Both the position numbers and the translations under genes were made by a program. A stretch of DNA of 64,000 nucleotides, taken from Salinisphaeraceae bacterium (GTDB lineage Bacteria; Pseudomonadota; Gammaproteobacteria; Nevskiales; Salinisphaeraceae). Under the pieces are notes generated by a model, which had not been told where the DNA came from, did no database searches, and was given only the letters and a program-made list of their open reading frames with translations. The DNA lies in contig NYTH01000015.1 in the NCBI GenBank assembly GCA_002683405.1, forward strand, positions 1 to 64,000. Reading direction: 5' to 3'. How positions within the stretch are numbered: the stretch's first letter is position 1; each line of letters opens with the position of its first letter. Of the stretch, positions 10,301-19,035 are shown in pieces.

Positions 10301-11141
10301 GCTGCCCGCACTTGCGGCGGACCAGCGCGACCTGCTGCGACCGCTGTTGCTCCGTCCGCTGATCCAGGTGTTCGCCGCGCTGATTCCTTCCGTGGAGGGA
10401 GAACTCAATCAGCAGTGGAAAAACCAGGTATACGAAAAATTCGATCGCGTTCTGGCCGGCAAGTACCCGATCAGCCCCTCGGCATCCATCGAGGCGTCGC
10501 CTGGCGAAATAAGCGCCGTGTACGGGCCGTCCGGCGCCATCGCCAGATTCGCCAACACAAGCCTGGCCCCGTTCGTGGTTCGCCGCGGCGATACCGTAGT
10601 GGCGCGAACCTGGGCGGATATCGGCTTGAGCCTGACGCCGGCTTTTACACGTCATTTCGCCGGCTGGATATCGTCGCTGGGCGCCCAGGGGGTCCCTGAC
10701 ACCCGGACGGAAGGCGCTTCGACCACCGTCTTCCAGATACTGCCGATGCCGGCCCCCGAGGCGCGTGAGTTCACGCTGGAAATCGATGGCCAGCGGCTGG
10801 TCTACCGCAATACGCCACCCCAGTGGAGCAACTTTGTTTGGCCAAACCCGGCCGGCTCGCCGGGCGTCACCCTGAGCGCCACCGGATTCGATGGTGAACG
10901 CATTGAGCTGATTGACAGCCCGGGGCGTTTCGGCCTGCAGAAGCTGATCGAATCGTCGGAACACCGGCGGCTTGGCGACAATCTCTTCGAACTGGCTTGG
11001 GAACAGGGTGGCGTGCAGGTTCTGGTGCAACTGCGCATCATCAGCAATCCGCAATCCGGAAACTCGGCCGGCAGTATTGCCGCACTGCAGCTACCGCGCG
11101 AAATTGCCGGCAGCGACGACCGAATGGCGGGACACTACTAA
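7389..11141 (+). CDS. tssM: Type VI secretion membrane-complex protein TssM (IcmF)
   Basis: 1250-aa inner-membrane scaffold of the T6SS trans-envelope complex. It has two N-terminal transmembrane segments (about 10-30 and 35-55). A cytoplasmic GTPase-like domain follows, with Walker A GHPAAGKSS at 128-136 and DTAG at 176-179. A third membrane segment lies near 432-452, then a ~800-residue periplasmic part ending in the IcmF C-terminal beta domain (DGQRLVYRNTPPQWSNFVWP). The intact Walker A suggests an NTP-binding subclass of TssM. It is coupled upstream to the ketosynthase-like membrane protein (ATGA) and downstream to tagF (TAATG). TssJ and TssL, its usual partners, are not in the window. 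Confidence 0.95.
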   Translation: MKALKQFLLSPAFVAVLGVICLVSFVLLTARNVWTAVVVLSAFALAGLLTALFIWLRRRWRAKRQGGRIDSLMQDQAREAERRARLSHRAEMAELRKGLQRAIRSLRSVGGGSSREALYRLPWYLVLGHPAAGKSSAILEAGLDFPLDEHSGHAVQGVGGTRHCDWFFTQDGILIDTAGRFSVYREDRREWLGFLDLLRKSRPRAPVNGLIVVVSLPELLADGQQAGAELARQLRQRIQETTDRLEIAAPVYLIFTKADRLPGFRAFFQTFAPADADDIWGATLPYAPAAPEHPAQRFNAQFDVLLSGLRQRAGQRAGDDNAAVGAGFTIEFAALRTPLAAFISTLFEDNPFQHPPVFRGFYFTSATQDAAQSDASSHALDAGSATLRPPAAAETPSHKARPYFLRGLFRNVIFADAGLVAQYSNPRRMRARYAAFAVVLATLGLLFGGWTWSYLHNQRLALSVRADMDRARAAQGNQVDLESRFEAMAILQQRIEQLENPDRRHPLTHGLGLDQTAPLRQALIEQWFAGARVVMLAPVQQTLEDYLAAVATHDGGWTGPPTTSSASSADERPGTPAPAAMSQAYNGLKTYLMLADRRRADVSHLYDQLARFWRGWLEANRAGMSRESLARSAESVIAFHLSRAGRPDWPEIQPRQSLVDDVRERLGAVMAGLPARDRQYARIKARASTRFPPITVKSLLDQTGEADTLAFTGSHAISGAFSRDAWTVYIADAFEAAAQAPELGQDWVLRRSAAPGTAGAGVPDDLERYLLQRYQQEYRAEWQTFLRGLSAREYGGFDEALAAMEHQASPRESPLRRLLQGIKSQTDWNSNKNPVSSAPIDAASAGAAHPLVEWFKRVVLRRTPHQLNRASYYADPDIVRSVGATGASEDDASPSQDISKAFSGIDRLLEPAETGSLLEQYLQRIRAVAGRLQQIERAGDRGPGSSLLMTQTLSGQDSELSDALQFVDAELLPALAADQRDLLRPLLLRPLIQVFAALIPSVEGELNQQWKNQVYEKFDRVLAGKYPISPSASIEASPGEISAVYGPSGAIARFANTSLAPFVVRRGDTVVARTWADIGLSLTPAFTRHFAGWISSLGAQGVPDTRTEGASTTVFQILPMPAPEAREFTLEIDGQRLVYRNTPPQWSNFVWPNPAGSPGVTLSATGFDGERIELIDSPGRFGLQKLIESSEHRRLGDNLFELAWEQGGVQVLVQLRIISNPQSGNSAGSIAALQLPREIAGSDDRMAGHY

Positions 11142-12058
11142 TGCCGCAAGACCGTCGCACTGCGGGTAGCTTCATTGCCATGGGAAAGCTGCCGGCGCAC
11201 GGTGATTTCCTGCGCGAATCGGACAGTCCGCGCCTGCTGGCCCAGGTGGATTACTGGCTGAGCCGCGGCATGAATGCGCTACAGGCGCGGGCGGAATGGC
11301 ACACGCTGTACGATGCTACGCCCCTGCGCGGCTTCGCCCTGTTCAATCAGCGGACGCAGCTTCTGCTGGCCGGGGTTCTGGTGGCCAGCCGTGACCGCAG
11401 CGGGCGGCGTTTTCCGTTTCTGCTGGGCACGGCGCTGCTGGTTAGCGATATCAGTCGTTTCATTGCCTGTGCGCCGCTGGCCCTGTCACGCTTGTGGTTA
11501 TGGCGTCAGCAGGCCCTGGCCCACCTTAGCGCGCGCACGCCAACCCAGATACGGCAAATCGCCGATCTCCCTGTGGCGATCAGCACGACGCCGGCCGATT
11601 TCGACCGACTGCGCAGCGATATCCAGCGGCAGGCGTCGGCAGAGAATATCGAGCGCTGGCTCGCACTGGCCGGTCACCCGCCGGCGTCATCCGCCGAACC
11701 CGCCGACCCGCTTATGCGCCAGTCGCCCGCGAGCTATCAGACCTGTCTGCCGGTGGCCGCAACGCACGTTGAGCGCTTTGCCCTGGCCAGCCTGTGGATG
11801 GCACAACCGGCTCTGTCTCCCCTGGCGCTGGAGCAGCACCTGCTCATGACCATTGACCTGCACGGGGTGCGACCCTGCCTGCGCCTGTCCAGCCAGCCAT
11901 CGGCGGACCGGCTTTTCCGTGATGCGCTGAGCAGCCCGACGACCGGCGAGACGAACGCACGGGCTGCGCTGCCTTCGATTAGCGCATTACAGGTGGACGC
12001 CAACAGCCGCCATGCGGACGGTTGGACCACCGGCCCGGGAGCGAACAAATATGGGTAA
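11141..12058 (+). CDS. tagF: T6SS-associated protein TagF
   Basis: 305-aa TagF-family protein (PF09867, TssM-associated). The diagnostic N-terminus is present: GSFIAMGKLPAHGDFLRE, with YWLSRGMNAL and FPFLLGTALL following. In Pseudomonas TagF is a post-translational repressor of T6SS firing and acts with Fha/TssL; no PppA or PpkA gene lies here, so the regulatory circuit is incomplete in this window. The start ATG shares its A with the tssM stop (TAATG). The gene overlaps the next OmpA-family gene by 8 bp, so the whole unit is probably one transcript. Confidence 0.9.
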   Translation: MPQDRRTAGSFIAMGKLPAHGDFLRESDSPRLLAQVDYWLSRGMNALQARAEWHTLYDATPLRGFALFNQRTQLLLAGVLVASRDRSGRRFPFLLGTALLVSDISRFIACAPLALSRLWLWRQQALAHLSARTPTQIRQIADLPVAISTTPADFDRLRSDIQRQASAENIERWLALAGHPPASSAEPADPLMRQSPASYQTCLPVAATHVERFALASLWMAQPALSPLALEQHLLMTIDLHGVRPCLRLSSQPSADRLFRDALSSPTTGETNARAALPSISALQVDANSRHADGWTTGPGANKYG

Positions 12059-12830
12059 TGGGCAGCGGGCAAAGACCCAATTGCGCATGGCGATCTTTCT
12101 GCTGGCCGCAGCGGCCTGCCTGATAGCGCCGGCGCGGGCCGACGACATGGTGGTCGTGACCGGCGTGGTTCCGGACAAGGCAACCAAGCAGCGCGTCATG
12201 CTGCGGCTCCGGCAGCTGTACGGCGAAACCGGTGTGGTCGACGAGATCACCGTGGGGCACGTCACCGCCACACCGGGATGGGTGGACCAGCTGGATGCCA
12301 TGCTGGTGCCGGGCATGACGCAGATCTCCAACGGCGAGCTGCGAGTCACGGCCGATCGGGCCCGACTTTCGGGCATCGTGCCTCGGCCGAGCGACCGGCA
12401 GGCGTTGCTTGAAACACTGGCGAGCCGAATGGATCGCGGATTCCGGCTCGACCACGAGCTTGCGGTGGCGCAGCCGGGACAGGCCCGGCTGGATGCGGAG
12501 CTCGAGGGCCGGGTTGTTGAATTTCGAAGCGCAAGCGCCGAACTGACTGCGGCCGGCCAGCAGGTGCTTGACGCAATGATGCCGACGCTGCGCGAACTCT
12601 CCGGCCGCGAAATCGAAATCGTCGGACATACGGATAACCGCGGTACCCGCGCGGCCAACCTGGCGCTGAGCGCGGCGCGCGCCGAGTCGGTCAAGACCTA
12701 TCTGGCGGAGGCCGGCATTACCGCGCGGCGCCTGATCAGTCTGGGTGCCGGGGAGCAGCGCCCCGTAGCGAGCAATGACACGCCGGACGGGCGGGCCCGG
12801 AATCGCCGTATCGAGTTCAGGTTGCGCTAG
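12051..12830 (+). CDS. Exported OmpA-family peptidoglycan-binding protein (TagL/ArfA-like)
   Basis: 259-aa exported protein. The signal peptide (AIFLLAAAACLIAPARA) is followed by an N-terminal region that looks like two BON-like segments, as in mycobacterial ArfA. A classical OmpA C-terminal domain completes it: VEFRSASAELTAAGQQVLD, then IEIVGHTDNRG, then RNRRIEF, with the Asp and Arg that bind diaminopimelate. It probably anchors the T6SS membrane complex to the cell wall, replacing the peptidoglycan-binding domain found on TssL/TagL elsewhere (inference). The start at 12051 has GGGAG 9 nt upstream and overlaps the tagF stop. The stop is 11 bp from the stop of convergent tssA. Confidence 0.85.
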   Translation: MGNGQRAKTQLRMAIFLLAAAACLIAPARADDMVVVTGVVPDKATKQRVMLRLRQLYGETGVVDEITVGHVTATPGWVDQLDAMLVPGMTQISNGELRVTADRARLSGIVPRPSDRQALLETLASRMDRGFRLDHELAVAQPGQARLDAELEGRVVEFRSASAELTAAGQQVLDAMMPTLRELSGREIEIVGHTDNRGTRAANLALSAARAESVKTYLAEAGITARRLISLGAGEQRPVASNDTPDGRARNRRIEFRLR

Positions 12831-12841
12831 CGTAGTCTAGC

Positions 12842-13906
12842 CTATTCGCCGCCAGACAGAGTCTCGTTTTCGCCGCCGCCCGGCCGCGATGCGGCTCCGA
12901 GCACTTCTTCCAGATGGGCCAGCTCGCCCTCATCGTGCATGACCTTGCGCAGCCACTGATGCAGCGGCATGTCCGCCCACTCCGCAGCCTTCTCGGCCAG
13001 ATAACCCACCGGGTTATGCGGCTCGCTCTGGCGGAAATACGCGGCGATGTATTTGAGCTGCGTCACCGCCTCGATCCGCGACGCCGGCATCGACGGCCCT
13101 TGCCCGCCCCCGGTAGGCATGTCGGAGAACCGGGTGGCATCGGCCTGCGGCGACTGCTGCGCTGAGTGCGCGCCGGCAGTAGCCATCGCGCTTTGCAGCG
13201 CCTCCAGAGGCTCACGCAGCAGCGCGAAGCTTGGAGGCGTATTCCGCATCCGGGCCGACAGGCACTGTTCCAGGGCCGTCAACGCAGACGATACGGCCTC
13301 GGCCTGACGGCGCAGATTGTGCAGAAAGGCGGCCGGAGTGGCCCTTAATGCCGCCGCATAGTGCCTGAGCTGATCGCGGCCGTCGGACGCCTCGTCACCA
13401 TCGGCCGCGCTGTTCCGGCGGCTTGCATGCCGGGCGGCTTCCAGAGACTGCAGGCTCCAGGCATCGCCCTGGCCCTGCGTCAGTGGCTCGACGCGGACAG
13501 CGTCCCCCGCCATGGCCAGGAAGCGGTCCAGGTGGGACAGCCGGACGTCGTCCTCGTCATCTTCCGGCAGCGGATGCAGCACGTCCCAGTAGCGATCACA
13601 GGTCGTCGTCAGCAGCACCAGACCCTCGGCAATACCGTCGAGACCGGTGTCGTGACGCCAGGCTTCCGTCAGCCAGGTCACCAGCCGCAAATCCTTGCTT
13701 CGGCTCAAAAGCAGATCACTGCAAAGGCTTTCGACCCGGGCCCAGTCGGCGGCCTTGAGCGGCGTTTGCCAGTCCCCCTGCGGCAGGCTTGGGTCGTCGG
13801 CGCGGCGCGCTTCGGCGATCTGATCGAATTCGGGCGACAGGGAGAGATCCTCCCCGGCGGGAGAGGATGGCGCGACGGGCGCGCACAGGGTCGTGATATC
13901 CGGCAT
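12842..13906 (-). CDS. tssA: Type VI secretion protein TssA
   Basis: 354-aa TssA/ImpA-family protein, close to the ~345 aa of the short TssA1 class. The ImpA N-terminal domain is clear from residue 9: APVAPSSPAGEDL, PEFDQIAEARRAD, GDWQTPLKAADW, WRHDTGLDGIAEGL and CDRYWDVLHPLPEDDED. The C-terminal third (EAVTQLKYIAAYFRQSEPHN, PLHQWLRKVM) is the oligomerisation domain that contacts baseplate and sheath. The start at 13906 gives the canonical N-terminus; an upstream in-frame ATG would run into vgrG. The ribosome binding site is weak. It is transcribed divergently from vgrG and convergently with the OmpA-family gene. Confidence 0.92.
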   Translation of the reverse strand: MPDITTLCAPVAPSSPAGEDLSLSPEFDQIAEARRADDPSLPQGDWQTPLKAADWARVESLCSDLLLSRSKDLRLVTWLTEAWRHDTGLDGIAEGLVLLTTTCDRYWDVLHPLPEDDEDDVRLSHLDRFLAMAGDAVRVEPLTQGQGDAWSLQSLEAARHASRRNSAADGDEASDGRDQLRHYAAALRATPAAFLHNLRRQAEAVSSALTALEQCLSARMRNTPPSFALLREPLEALQSAMATAGAHSAQQSPQADATRFSDMPTGGGQGPSMPASRIEAVTQLKYIAAYFRQSEPHNPVGYLAEKAAEWADMPLHQWLRKVMHDEGELAHLEEVLGAASRPGGGENETLSGGE

Positions 13907-14046
13907 GGTGGTGCTTTGCGTTCCGGAAACTGAAGCGTCGAGTGTACCCGGCATTGATCCCGGGCGCTCGGACCACTGCGGCCGGTCGGCAACGGATGGC
14001 TGGTCACACTGGTCAACGGCGGCCGTTTGCGCCATATTCGTACTGC

Positions 14047-14063
14047 AAACGCACCACACTCCC
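14047..14063 (+). repeat. 17-bp dispersed repeat, copy 2
   Basis: AAACGCACCACACTCCC, ending 9 nt before the vgrG ATG in the tssA-vgrG divergent region. It is identical to 5893-5909 on the minus strand. It may be a trace of a duplicated gene start, or a shared regulatory site. Confidence 0.6.
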
Positions 14064-14072
14064 TGAATTGAT

Positions 14073-17000
14073 ATGCAAGGCCTCCCTTCGTTCCCGGCGT
14101 GGGACCGTCTGCTGCGCGACTGGCCGGGGCATCGTCGTTTATACCGACTGACCGGCACCGATGCCGTTGCGCCGCTGCTGGTTGAACACTGGCAGGGGGA
14201 AGACGGCCTCTCTGCCAGCGGTCGGCTGACGGTGACCTGCCTGGCGCCGGCCGGCGTGGCGCTGCTGGACGAGTTGCTCGGCGCGCCGCTCACGCTCCAT
14301 ACGCGATTGGCCGACGGCCACGTCTGCGCCCGCGGCGGGCTGCTTCAGCAGTTCGACATCATCAGCAGCCATGACGCCGTGACACGCTATCGACTGCGTC
14401 TTGTGCCGTGGCTGGAGCAGCTGAAGTACTCGAGACACAACCGCGTATTTCAGGACCGAAGCGTGCCGCAGATCGTGGATCAGCTGCTGGCGCGCTATCG
14501 GCCTGAGGCGGTCTGGTCATTCGATGCCGGCGTGGAGCGGCAGCCGCCCCGCAGCTATTGCGTTCAGTACGAGCAGAGCGATTTCGATTTTCTCGGCCGT
14601 GTGCTGGGGGAGGCGGGATTGGGGTTCAGCCTGGTCCCGACCACGGAGGCGCCGGCCGGTCACGTCCTGCGCATCTTCGACCGGCCCGAAGCGCTGCCCG
14701 AGGATTATTGCTCGGCAACGACCGGCGGCTTGCGGTTTCAGCGGCATGCGGCCATCAGCGCAGAAGACGCCGTCTACGCCTTTTCAAACGGATCCCGGCT
14801 GACGCCCGCCCGCCTCAGCCGGGCCCATTTCCGGTATCGACCCCGGCGCGTATTGACCGGCCAGAGCGAGCTGGCATCGGCGTCGGACCGCCATACCGAC
14901 GAATTCTATGAATTCGAAGCCGACCGGCACACGCCAACAGCCGCTCTGGCGGAGCAGCGGGCCCGGCAACGTCTTGAAGAACTGACCCGTGACCGGCTCT
15001 ACCATAAAGGGCGCTCGGGCGTTCGGTCACTGTGCAGCGGACAGCGCTTCCGGCTTGGCGGTCACGCAGCTGGGCTGCCTTCGGAAGAGGGCCAGTCGAG
15101 CGAGTATCTGCTGACCCACGTCAGCCACGTCGGCATCAACAATTTGCCCTACTCGGCCCGCGCGGATTTTGACCGGCTGCTTGGTTCGGATGATCCGGTA
15201 GCGCTGGTGGATGACGATGCGCTGCTGAATCGAGCCCGAGAAACCGGCTACGCAAATCGTTTTACGGCGCAAGCTGTCGACCGCCCGTGGCGCCCGGACC
15301 CTCCGCCGGCCGCCCGCGCCTGCACGCAGACCGCGCGCGTCACCGGACCGGCCGGCAGCCTGGTCGACACCGATGAAGTGCATGTGGACGATCTGGGCCG
15401 CATACGGGTGCGCTTCCACTGGCAACGCGGCCGCGAAACGGACGACCTGGACAGCTGCTGGCTGCGCTGCACGCAAATGAGCGCTTCCGGGGCGCAATTC
15501 ATACCCAGGGTCGGCCAGGAAGTTCTGGTGGGTTTCCTGGGTGGCCATGCCGACCATCCCGTCGTGCTGGGCGCTGCATATAACGGCGTGGGCAACGGCG
15601 GCGTCGCGCCCACGCCGGGCGGCGATGCGAAAGAAGACGACGACGCCGGCTTTCAGGCAGCGCACGACAGCCGCCCGGCCGGGCAAGGTGCGCGGGTGGC
15701 GGGCGCCACGCCCGCCTGGCACGGCGCCGCCGCAGGGCGCGAAGAACATCGCAACGCAGCTGCGCTGACCGGCTTCAAGTCGCGGGAACTCGGCGGCGCG
15801 GGATTCAGTCAGCTCGTCTTCGACGATACCGATCAGCAGCACCGTGTCCAGATGGCCAACAGCTTCGCGAACAGCGAGCTCAATCTCGGGCACCTGGTTC
15901 ACCAGTCCGACAATTATCGCGGCAGCTTTCGCGGCACCGGTTTCGAGCTGCGCAGCGACGCCTACGGCGCCGTCCGTGCCGAGCGCGGCGTGCTGATCAG
16001 CAGCTTTCCGGCAGACGAGGAGCAGCCTGCCGGCGAAGTCACCGCGGCAACACAACTGCTCGAAAGCGCACGGCAATCCTGCCAGGCACTGTCCGCCCGC
16101 AGGCAGGCCCACGGACTGTCCAGGCTGGTGATTGACGACGCGGAACAAGCGGCAGACACGGTACACAGCCCGCTGGCCGCCCTGCTTCGGTCGCTCCAGG
16201 GCACGCTGGGGCCAGCAGGCGACGCAGCCGCCATACCGGCCGTGGCCGACCCGCTTCTGACGATCGCTTCGCGGGCCGGCATCAGCATGGTCGCCGGACA
16301 GAACCTCTGGCTGCACAGCGGCGAAGCCGGTGCCATCATCGCCGGCGGCAGCCAGCAGCATTCGGCCGGCGGCCAGTGGCGCCTGCAGGCGAATGAGTCA
16401 ATCAGCTGGCTGTCAGGTGCGGGCGAAACGGGAGGCATGACCATTCGCGCAGGCCGCGGCAATGGTGACCTGCAGGCCCAGACCGATGCGCTCCGCCTGA
16501 CCGCCCGCCGCGCCCTCTCTCTGCGCAGCCATTCCGACAGGGTCGAGGCCGGCTCGCCCGAGTCGATCACGCTGAAAAATGGCGCCGGGGCCGCCCTGAC
16601 ACTGCGTGACGGAAACCTGCGCTTCAGCTGCCCCGGCACCCTGACCGTGCATGCCGGCCAGAAGGTATTCGTCGGGCCGGGCGGCGTCACCGAGTGCGCC
16701 AGCCCGCTGGCCAGTCTGGGCAGCAGCATGCCCGACCTGCGGTTGGCGCCAGCGGCCTTCAACCCTGCGGCCCGTGTCGATACACCGGACCCGCCCACGC
16801 TCGCCCGCGTGGCCGCCACCGCGGGAAGCGATGCGCAGGAGGCAGAGCTGACCGAGCCGGCAGTACAGATTATTACCCTGCGTATTGGCGTGTTTTTCGA
16901 CGGCACCGGCAACAACATGGAAAACGCCATCGCCGAGGCCTGCGGGCCAAGGGCGCCGGACTACGAAGGCGAGGAAGTCGATGACATCACGCAGATGTGC

Positions 17001-18302
17001 AGGGATATGGATACGCAGGTGCCGGAGCCGGGCGGGAGCTACGGTAATGCGGTGAGCAATATCGGGCGGCTGTTCGAGCTGTACCGCAACGATGCTCAGA
17101 CGCCGATCAGCCAATCCAGCGACGTGGTCCATCTCAAGACCTACGTGGAAGGCATCGGTACCACTACGGGTCAGGACGACGATCCGCTTGCCATGGCCAC
17201 GGGGATGGGCAGTACCGGGATTATCGCCAAGGCAAGCGAGCCTCCCGAGAAACTCGATCGCCAACTAAAGCTGCTGGTCGCCAACAATGCGTCAGCCAAC
17301 CTGAAGATCCAACGAGTCGAATTCGACATTTTCGGCTTCAGCCGGGGTGCCGCCGCCGCAAGACATTTCGCCAACGAAGTCATCAAGGGACCACAAGGTA
17401 TTCTGGCTCTGCTCTGGCGAGACAGTCCGAAAAGCTTTGTCGACAACTTTTCCGGCCGCTATAGCGATCAGCTTCAGGTGAAATTTGTGGGCCTGCTCGA
17501 TACCGTCCCCGCGGTGGTTGATCTCAACCCACTCAGCCTGGATGTCTCCCCGGCCAACGCCCGCAACGCGGGCGTGCGGCTGTATCTGCCGCCCGGCCAG
17601 ATCGAACGGGTCATACAGCTGCGGGCCGCGGATGAAGAGCGCGAAGCCTTTGCCTTGAGTCAGGTCGTGCCTGACCACGAGGAAATCGTTCTGCCCGGCG
17701 CACACTCGGACATTGGCGGGAGCTACCTGCGTGAAGAGGCCGAGCGCTTGTGGATTACGCGCCCCAGAACCTCCACCGTGAGCCGGACGACCGACCCCAA
17801 AACCAGCGGCGCCTTTCAGCGCGCCCAAAGGGATGTTGACGCCTGGAAACGAGCGCACCCGCAACTCGCTGGGCTGCCCGGCATCCGTGTTCGGGTCTGG
17901 GAAACCAACCTCTCCCGCGGCGGTCGACCCAGGCGCGCCGCGCAAAAACGGGTCAAGGCCGTGGGTTTCCTCGAGCGCCACGTGCGAAGCGAACTGGCGC
18001 TGGTATACCTACGGATCATGCGTGAACTGGCGGTGGACCAGGGCGTGCCGTTCGAAGCGATAGGGACTGAGATCGAACTTGCTTTACCTGCCAGACTAAA
18101 TGTCATGTACCCGAAGTTGCTGCAGGAGGCCCAAACAGGCAACAGCGAGCTCGCCATGGAAGACCAACAGCACCTCTACGAAAACTACATCCACGTCTCG
18201 GCCCATTGGCAGCCGATCAAGTGGTATGCGCCGCTCGCAGCCATGAAGCCCGCCGAAAACTACCAACGTATAGTGCATCCGCATGCGCCCGACCCGATTT
18301 AG
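14073..18302 (+). CDS. vgrG: Evolved VgrG fused to a Tle1-type DUF2235 phospholipase
   Basis: 1409-aa T6SS spike protein carrying its own effector. Residues ~1-380 are the gp27-like base, then a gp5-like OB fold (VDDLGRIRVRFHWQRG, FIPRVGQEVLVGFLGGHADH). DUF2345 needle repeats occupy about 580-880. The C-terminal ~480 residues are a DUF2235 alpha/beta-hydrolase: FFDGTGNNME near 940, nucleophile elbow FGFSRGAAAA near 1088, LLDTVPAVVD, and LPGAHSDIGGSY near 1208 with the catalytic His/Asp region. DUF2235 includes Tle1, a T6SS phospholipase A2 that attacks target-cell membranes. Two lipoprotein genes follow directly, the first overlapping by 20 bp, as expected for immunity proteins. The ribosome binding site is weak. 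Confidence 0.93.
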   Translation: MQGLPSFPAWDRLLRDWPGHRRLYRLTGTDAVAPLLVEHWQGEDGLSASGRLTVTCLAPAGVALLDELLGAPLTLHTRLADGHVCARGGLLQQFDIISSHDAVTRYRLRLVPWLEQLKYSRHNRVFQDRSVPQIVDQLLARYRPEAVWSFDAGVERQPPRSYCVQYEQSDFDFLGRVLGEAGLGFSLVPTTEAPAGHVLRIFDRPEALPEDYCSATTGGLRFQRHAAISAEDAVYAFSNGSRLTPARLSRAHFRYRPRRVLTGQSELASASDRHTDEFYEFEADRHTPTAALAEQRARQRLEELTRDRLYHKGRSGVRSLCSGQRFRLGGHAAGLPSEEGQSSEYLLTHVSHVGINNLPYSARADFDRLLGSDDPVALVDDDALLNRARETGYANRFTAQAVDRPWRPDPPPAARACTQTARVTGPAGSLVDTDEVHVDDLGRIRVRFHWQRGRETDDLDSCWLRCTQMSASGAQFIPRVGQEVLVGFLGGHADHPVVLGAAYNGVGNGGVAPTPGGDAKEDDDAGFQAAHDSRPAGQGARVAGATPAWHGAAAGREEHRNAAALTGFKSRELGGAGFSQLVFDDTDQQHRVQMANSFANSELNLGHLVHQSDNYRGSFRGTGFELRSDAYGAVRAERGVLISSFPADEEQPAGEVTAATQLLESARQSCQALSARRQAHGLSRLVIDDAEQAADTVHSPLAALLRSLQGTLGPAGDAAAIPAVADPLLTIASRAGISMVAGQNLWLHSGEAGAIIAGGSQQHSAGGQWRLQANESISWLSGAGETGGMTIRAGRGNGDLQAQTDALRLTARRALSLRSHSDRVEAGSPESITLKNGAGAALTLRDGNLRFSCPGTLTVHAGQKVFVGPGGVTECASPLASLGSSMPDLRLAPAAFNPAARVDTPDPPTLARVAATAGSDAQEAELTEPAVQIITLRIGVFFDGTGNNMENAIAEACGPRAPDYEGEEVDDITQMCRDMDTQVPEPGGSYGNAVSNIGRLFELYRNDAQTPISQSSDVVHLKTYVEGIGTTTGQDDDPLAMATGMGSTGIIAKASEPPEKLDRQLKLLVANNASANLKIQRVEFDIFGFSRGAAAARHFANEVIKGPQGILALLWRDSPKSFVDNFSGRYSDQLQVKFVGLLDTVPAVVDLNPLSLDVSPANARNAGVRLYLPPGQIERVIQLRAADEEREAFALSQVVPDHEEIVLPGAHSDIGGSYLREEAERLWITRPRTSTVSRTTDPKTSGAFQRAQRDVDAWKRAHPQLAGLPGIRVRVWETNLSRGGRPRRAAQKRVKAVGFLERHVRSELALVYLRIMRELAVDQGVPFEAIGTEIELALPARLNVMYPKLLQEAQTGNSELAMEDQQHLYENYIHVSAHWQPIKWYAPLAAMKPAENYQRIVHPHAPDPI

Positions 18303-19035
18303 TCGCGGATTTCTTCACCTCCTTCTGCTCGGCCTAGCGGCGCTAACCGCCTGCGCCGGCGGTCTGCCGGCTCACTGTGATGGCCTGCCTGCGAATACGC
18401 CGCCGGCCGACCGCAACGTGCTGGGCTGCTCGCCCGAAGTCAGTATCCCGGACGACTTGCCCTACCAGGCCTGGGAGCTGCGCTTTGCGCATCCACCGTA
18501 CATGGAGATCTGGATCGAAAACTCGCAGGTACTTGATATCGACAATCGCCTTTTGCCACGCGCCGGCGGCGGAACGATCTCTTTCGGCGATCTCGGCGAT
18601 GTCGATGCGGCGGGCTGGCTGAATGCATCCGGCAACCCGCCATACGGGGCTGGGAGGGCCCTTACCGGGCTAAACGTCCCGCAAAAGATTTATGTTCGCT
18701 GGCAGTCTCGGGTGGAACCACAAACCTACAAGGCGCTTTTCAATTTTCCGGCCTGGGCGAGAGAGAAGATGGTAATCGCGGAGGCAGCTCGCTGTCCTGG
18801 ACAGAAAGCCACAGAGCAACAGTATCGAGACATCATCACGCTGGGTCTGGCGCCAGGGGGAACGGTAAAGGTCTGGCTGCGCGGCGTCTGTCTCGACGCC
18901 ATCGAAGTCATGACCGTACAAGCCGATATTGAGCCGAAGGGGCCGTCAACAACCGACGGAAAACACAAGCCGCTATCTGAGCCCGCCCGACTGTATGTCG
19001 AAAAACACGGTATTCCCTACGAGAGCTGGAAATAG
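18283..19035 (+). CDS. DUF2931-like lipoprotein 1, probable immunity protein
   Basis: 250-aa predicted lipoprotein. The hydrophobic signal LHLLLLGLAALTAC ends in a good lipobox (LTAC), predicting release to the periplasmic face of a membrane. The core IYVRWQSRVEPQTYKALF and ITLGLAPGGTVKVW resembles DUF2931 (recalled, not searched). It overlaps the vgrG-phospholipase 3' end by 20 bp, the usual place for an immunity gene protecting the periplasm from a Tle-type lipase (inference). The N-terminal ~150 residues are almost identical to the next gene, while residues ~165-245 differ strongly. Confidence 0.75.
   Translation: MRPTRFSRGFLHLLLLGLAALTACAGGLPAHCDGLPANTPPADRNVLGCSPEVSIPDDLPYQAWELRFAHPPYMEIWIENSQVLDIDNRLLPRAGGGTISFGDLGDVDAAGWLNASGNPPYGAGRALTGLNVPQKIYVRWQSRVEPQTYKALFNFPAWAREKMVIAEAARCPGQKATEQQYRDIITLGLAPGGTVKVWLRGVCLDAIEVMTVQADIEPKGPSTTDGKHKPLSEPARLYVEKHGIPYESWK

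Noticed and set aside
13906-14294. Longer tssA beginning near 14293
   Set aside because: It would overlap vgrG by more than 200 bp and add a non-conserved N-terminus; the start at 13906 fits the family.
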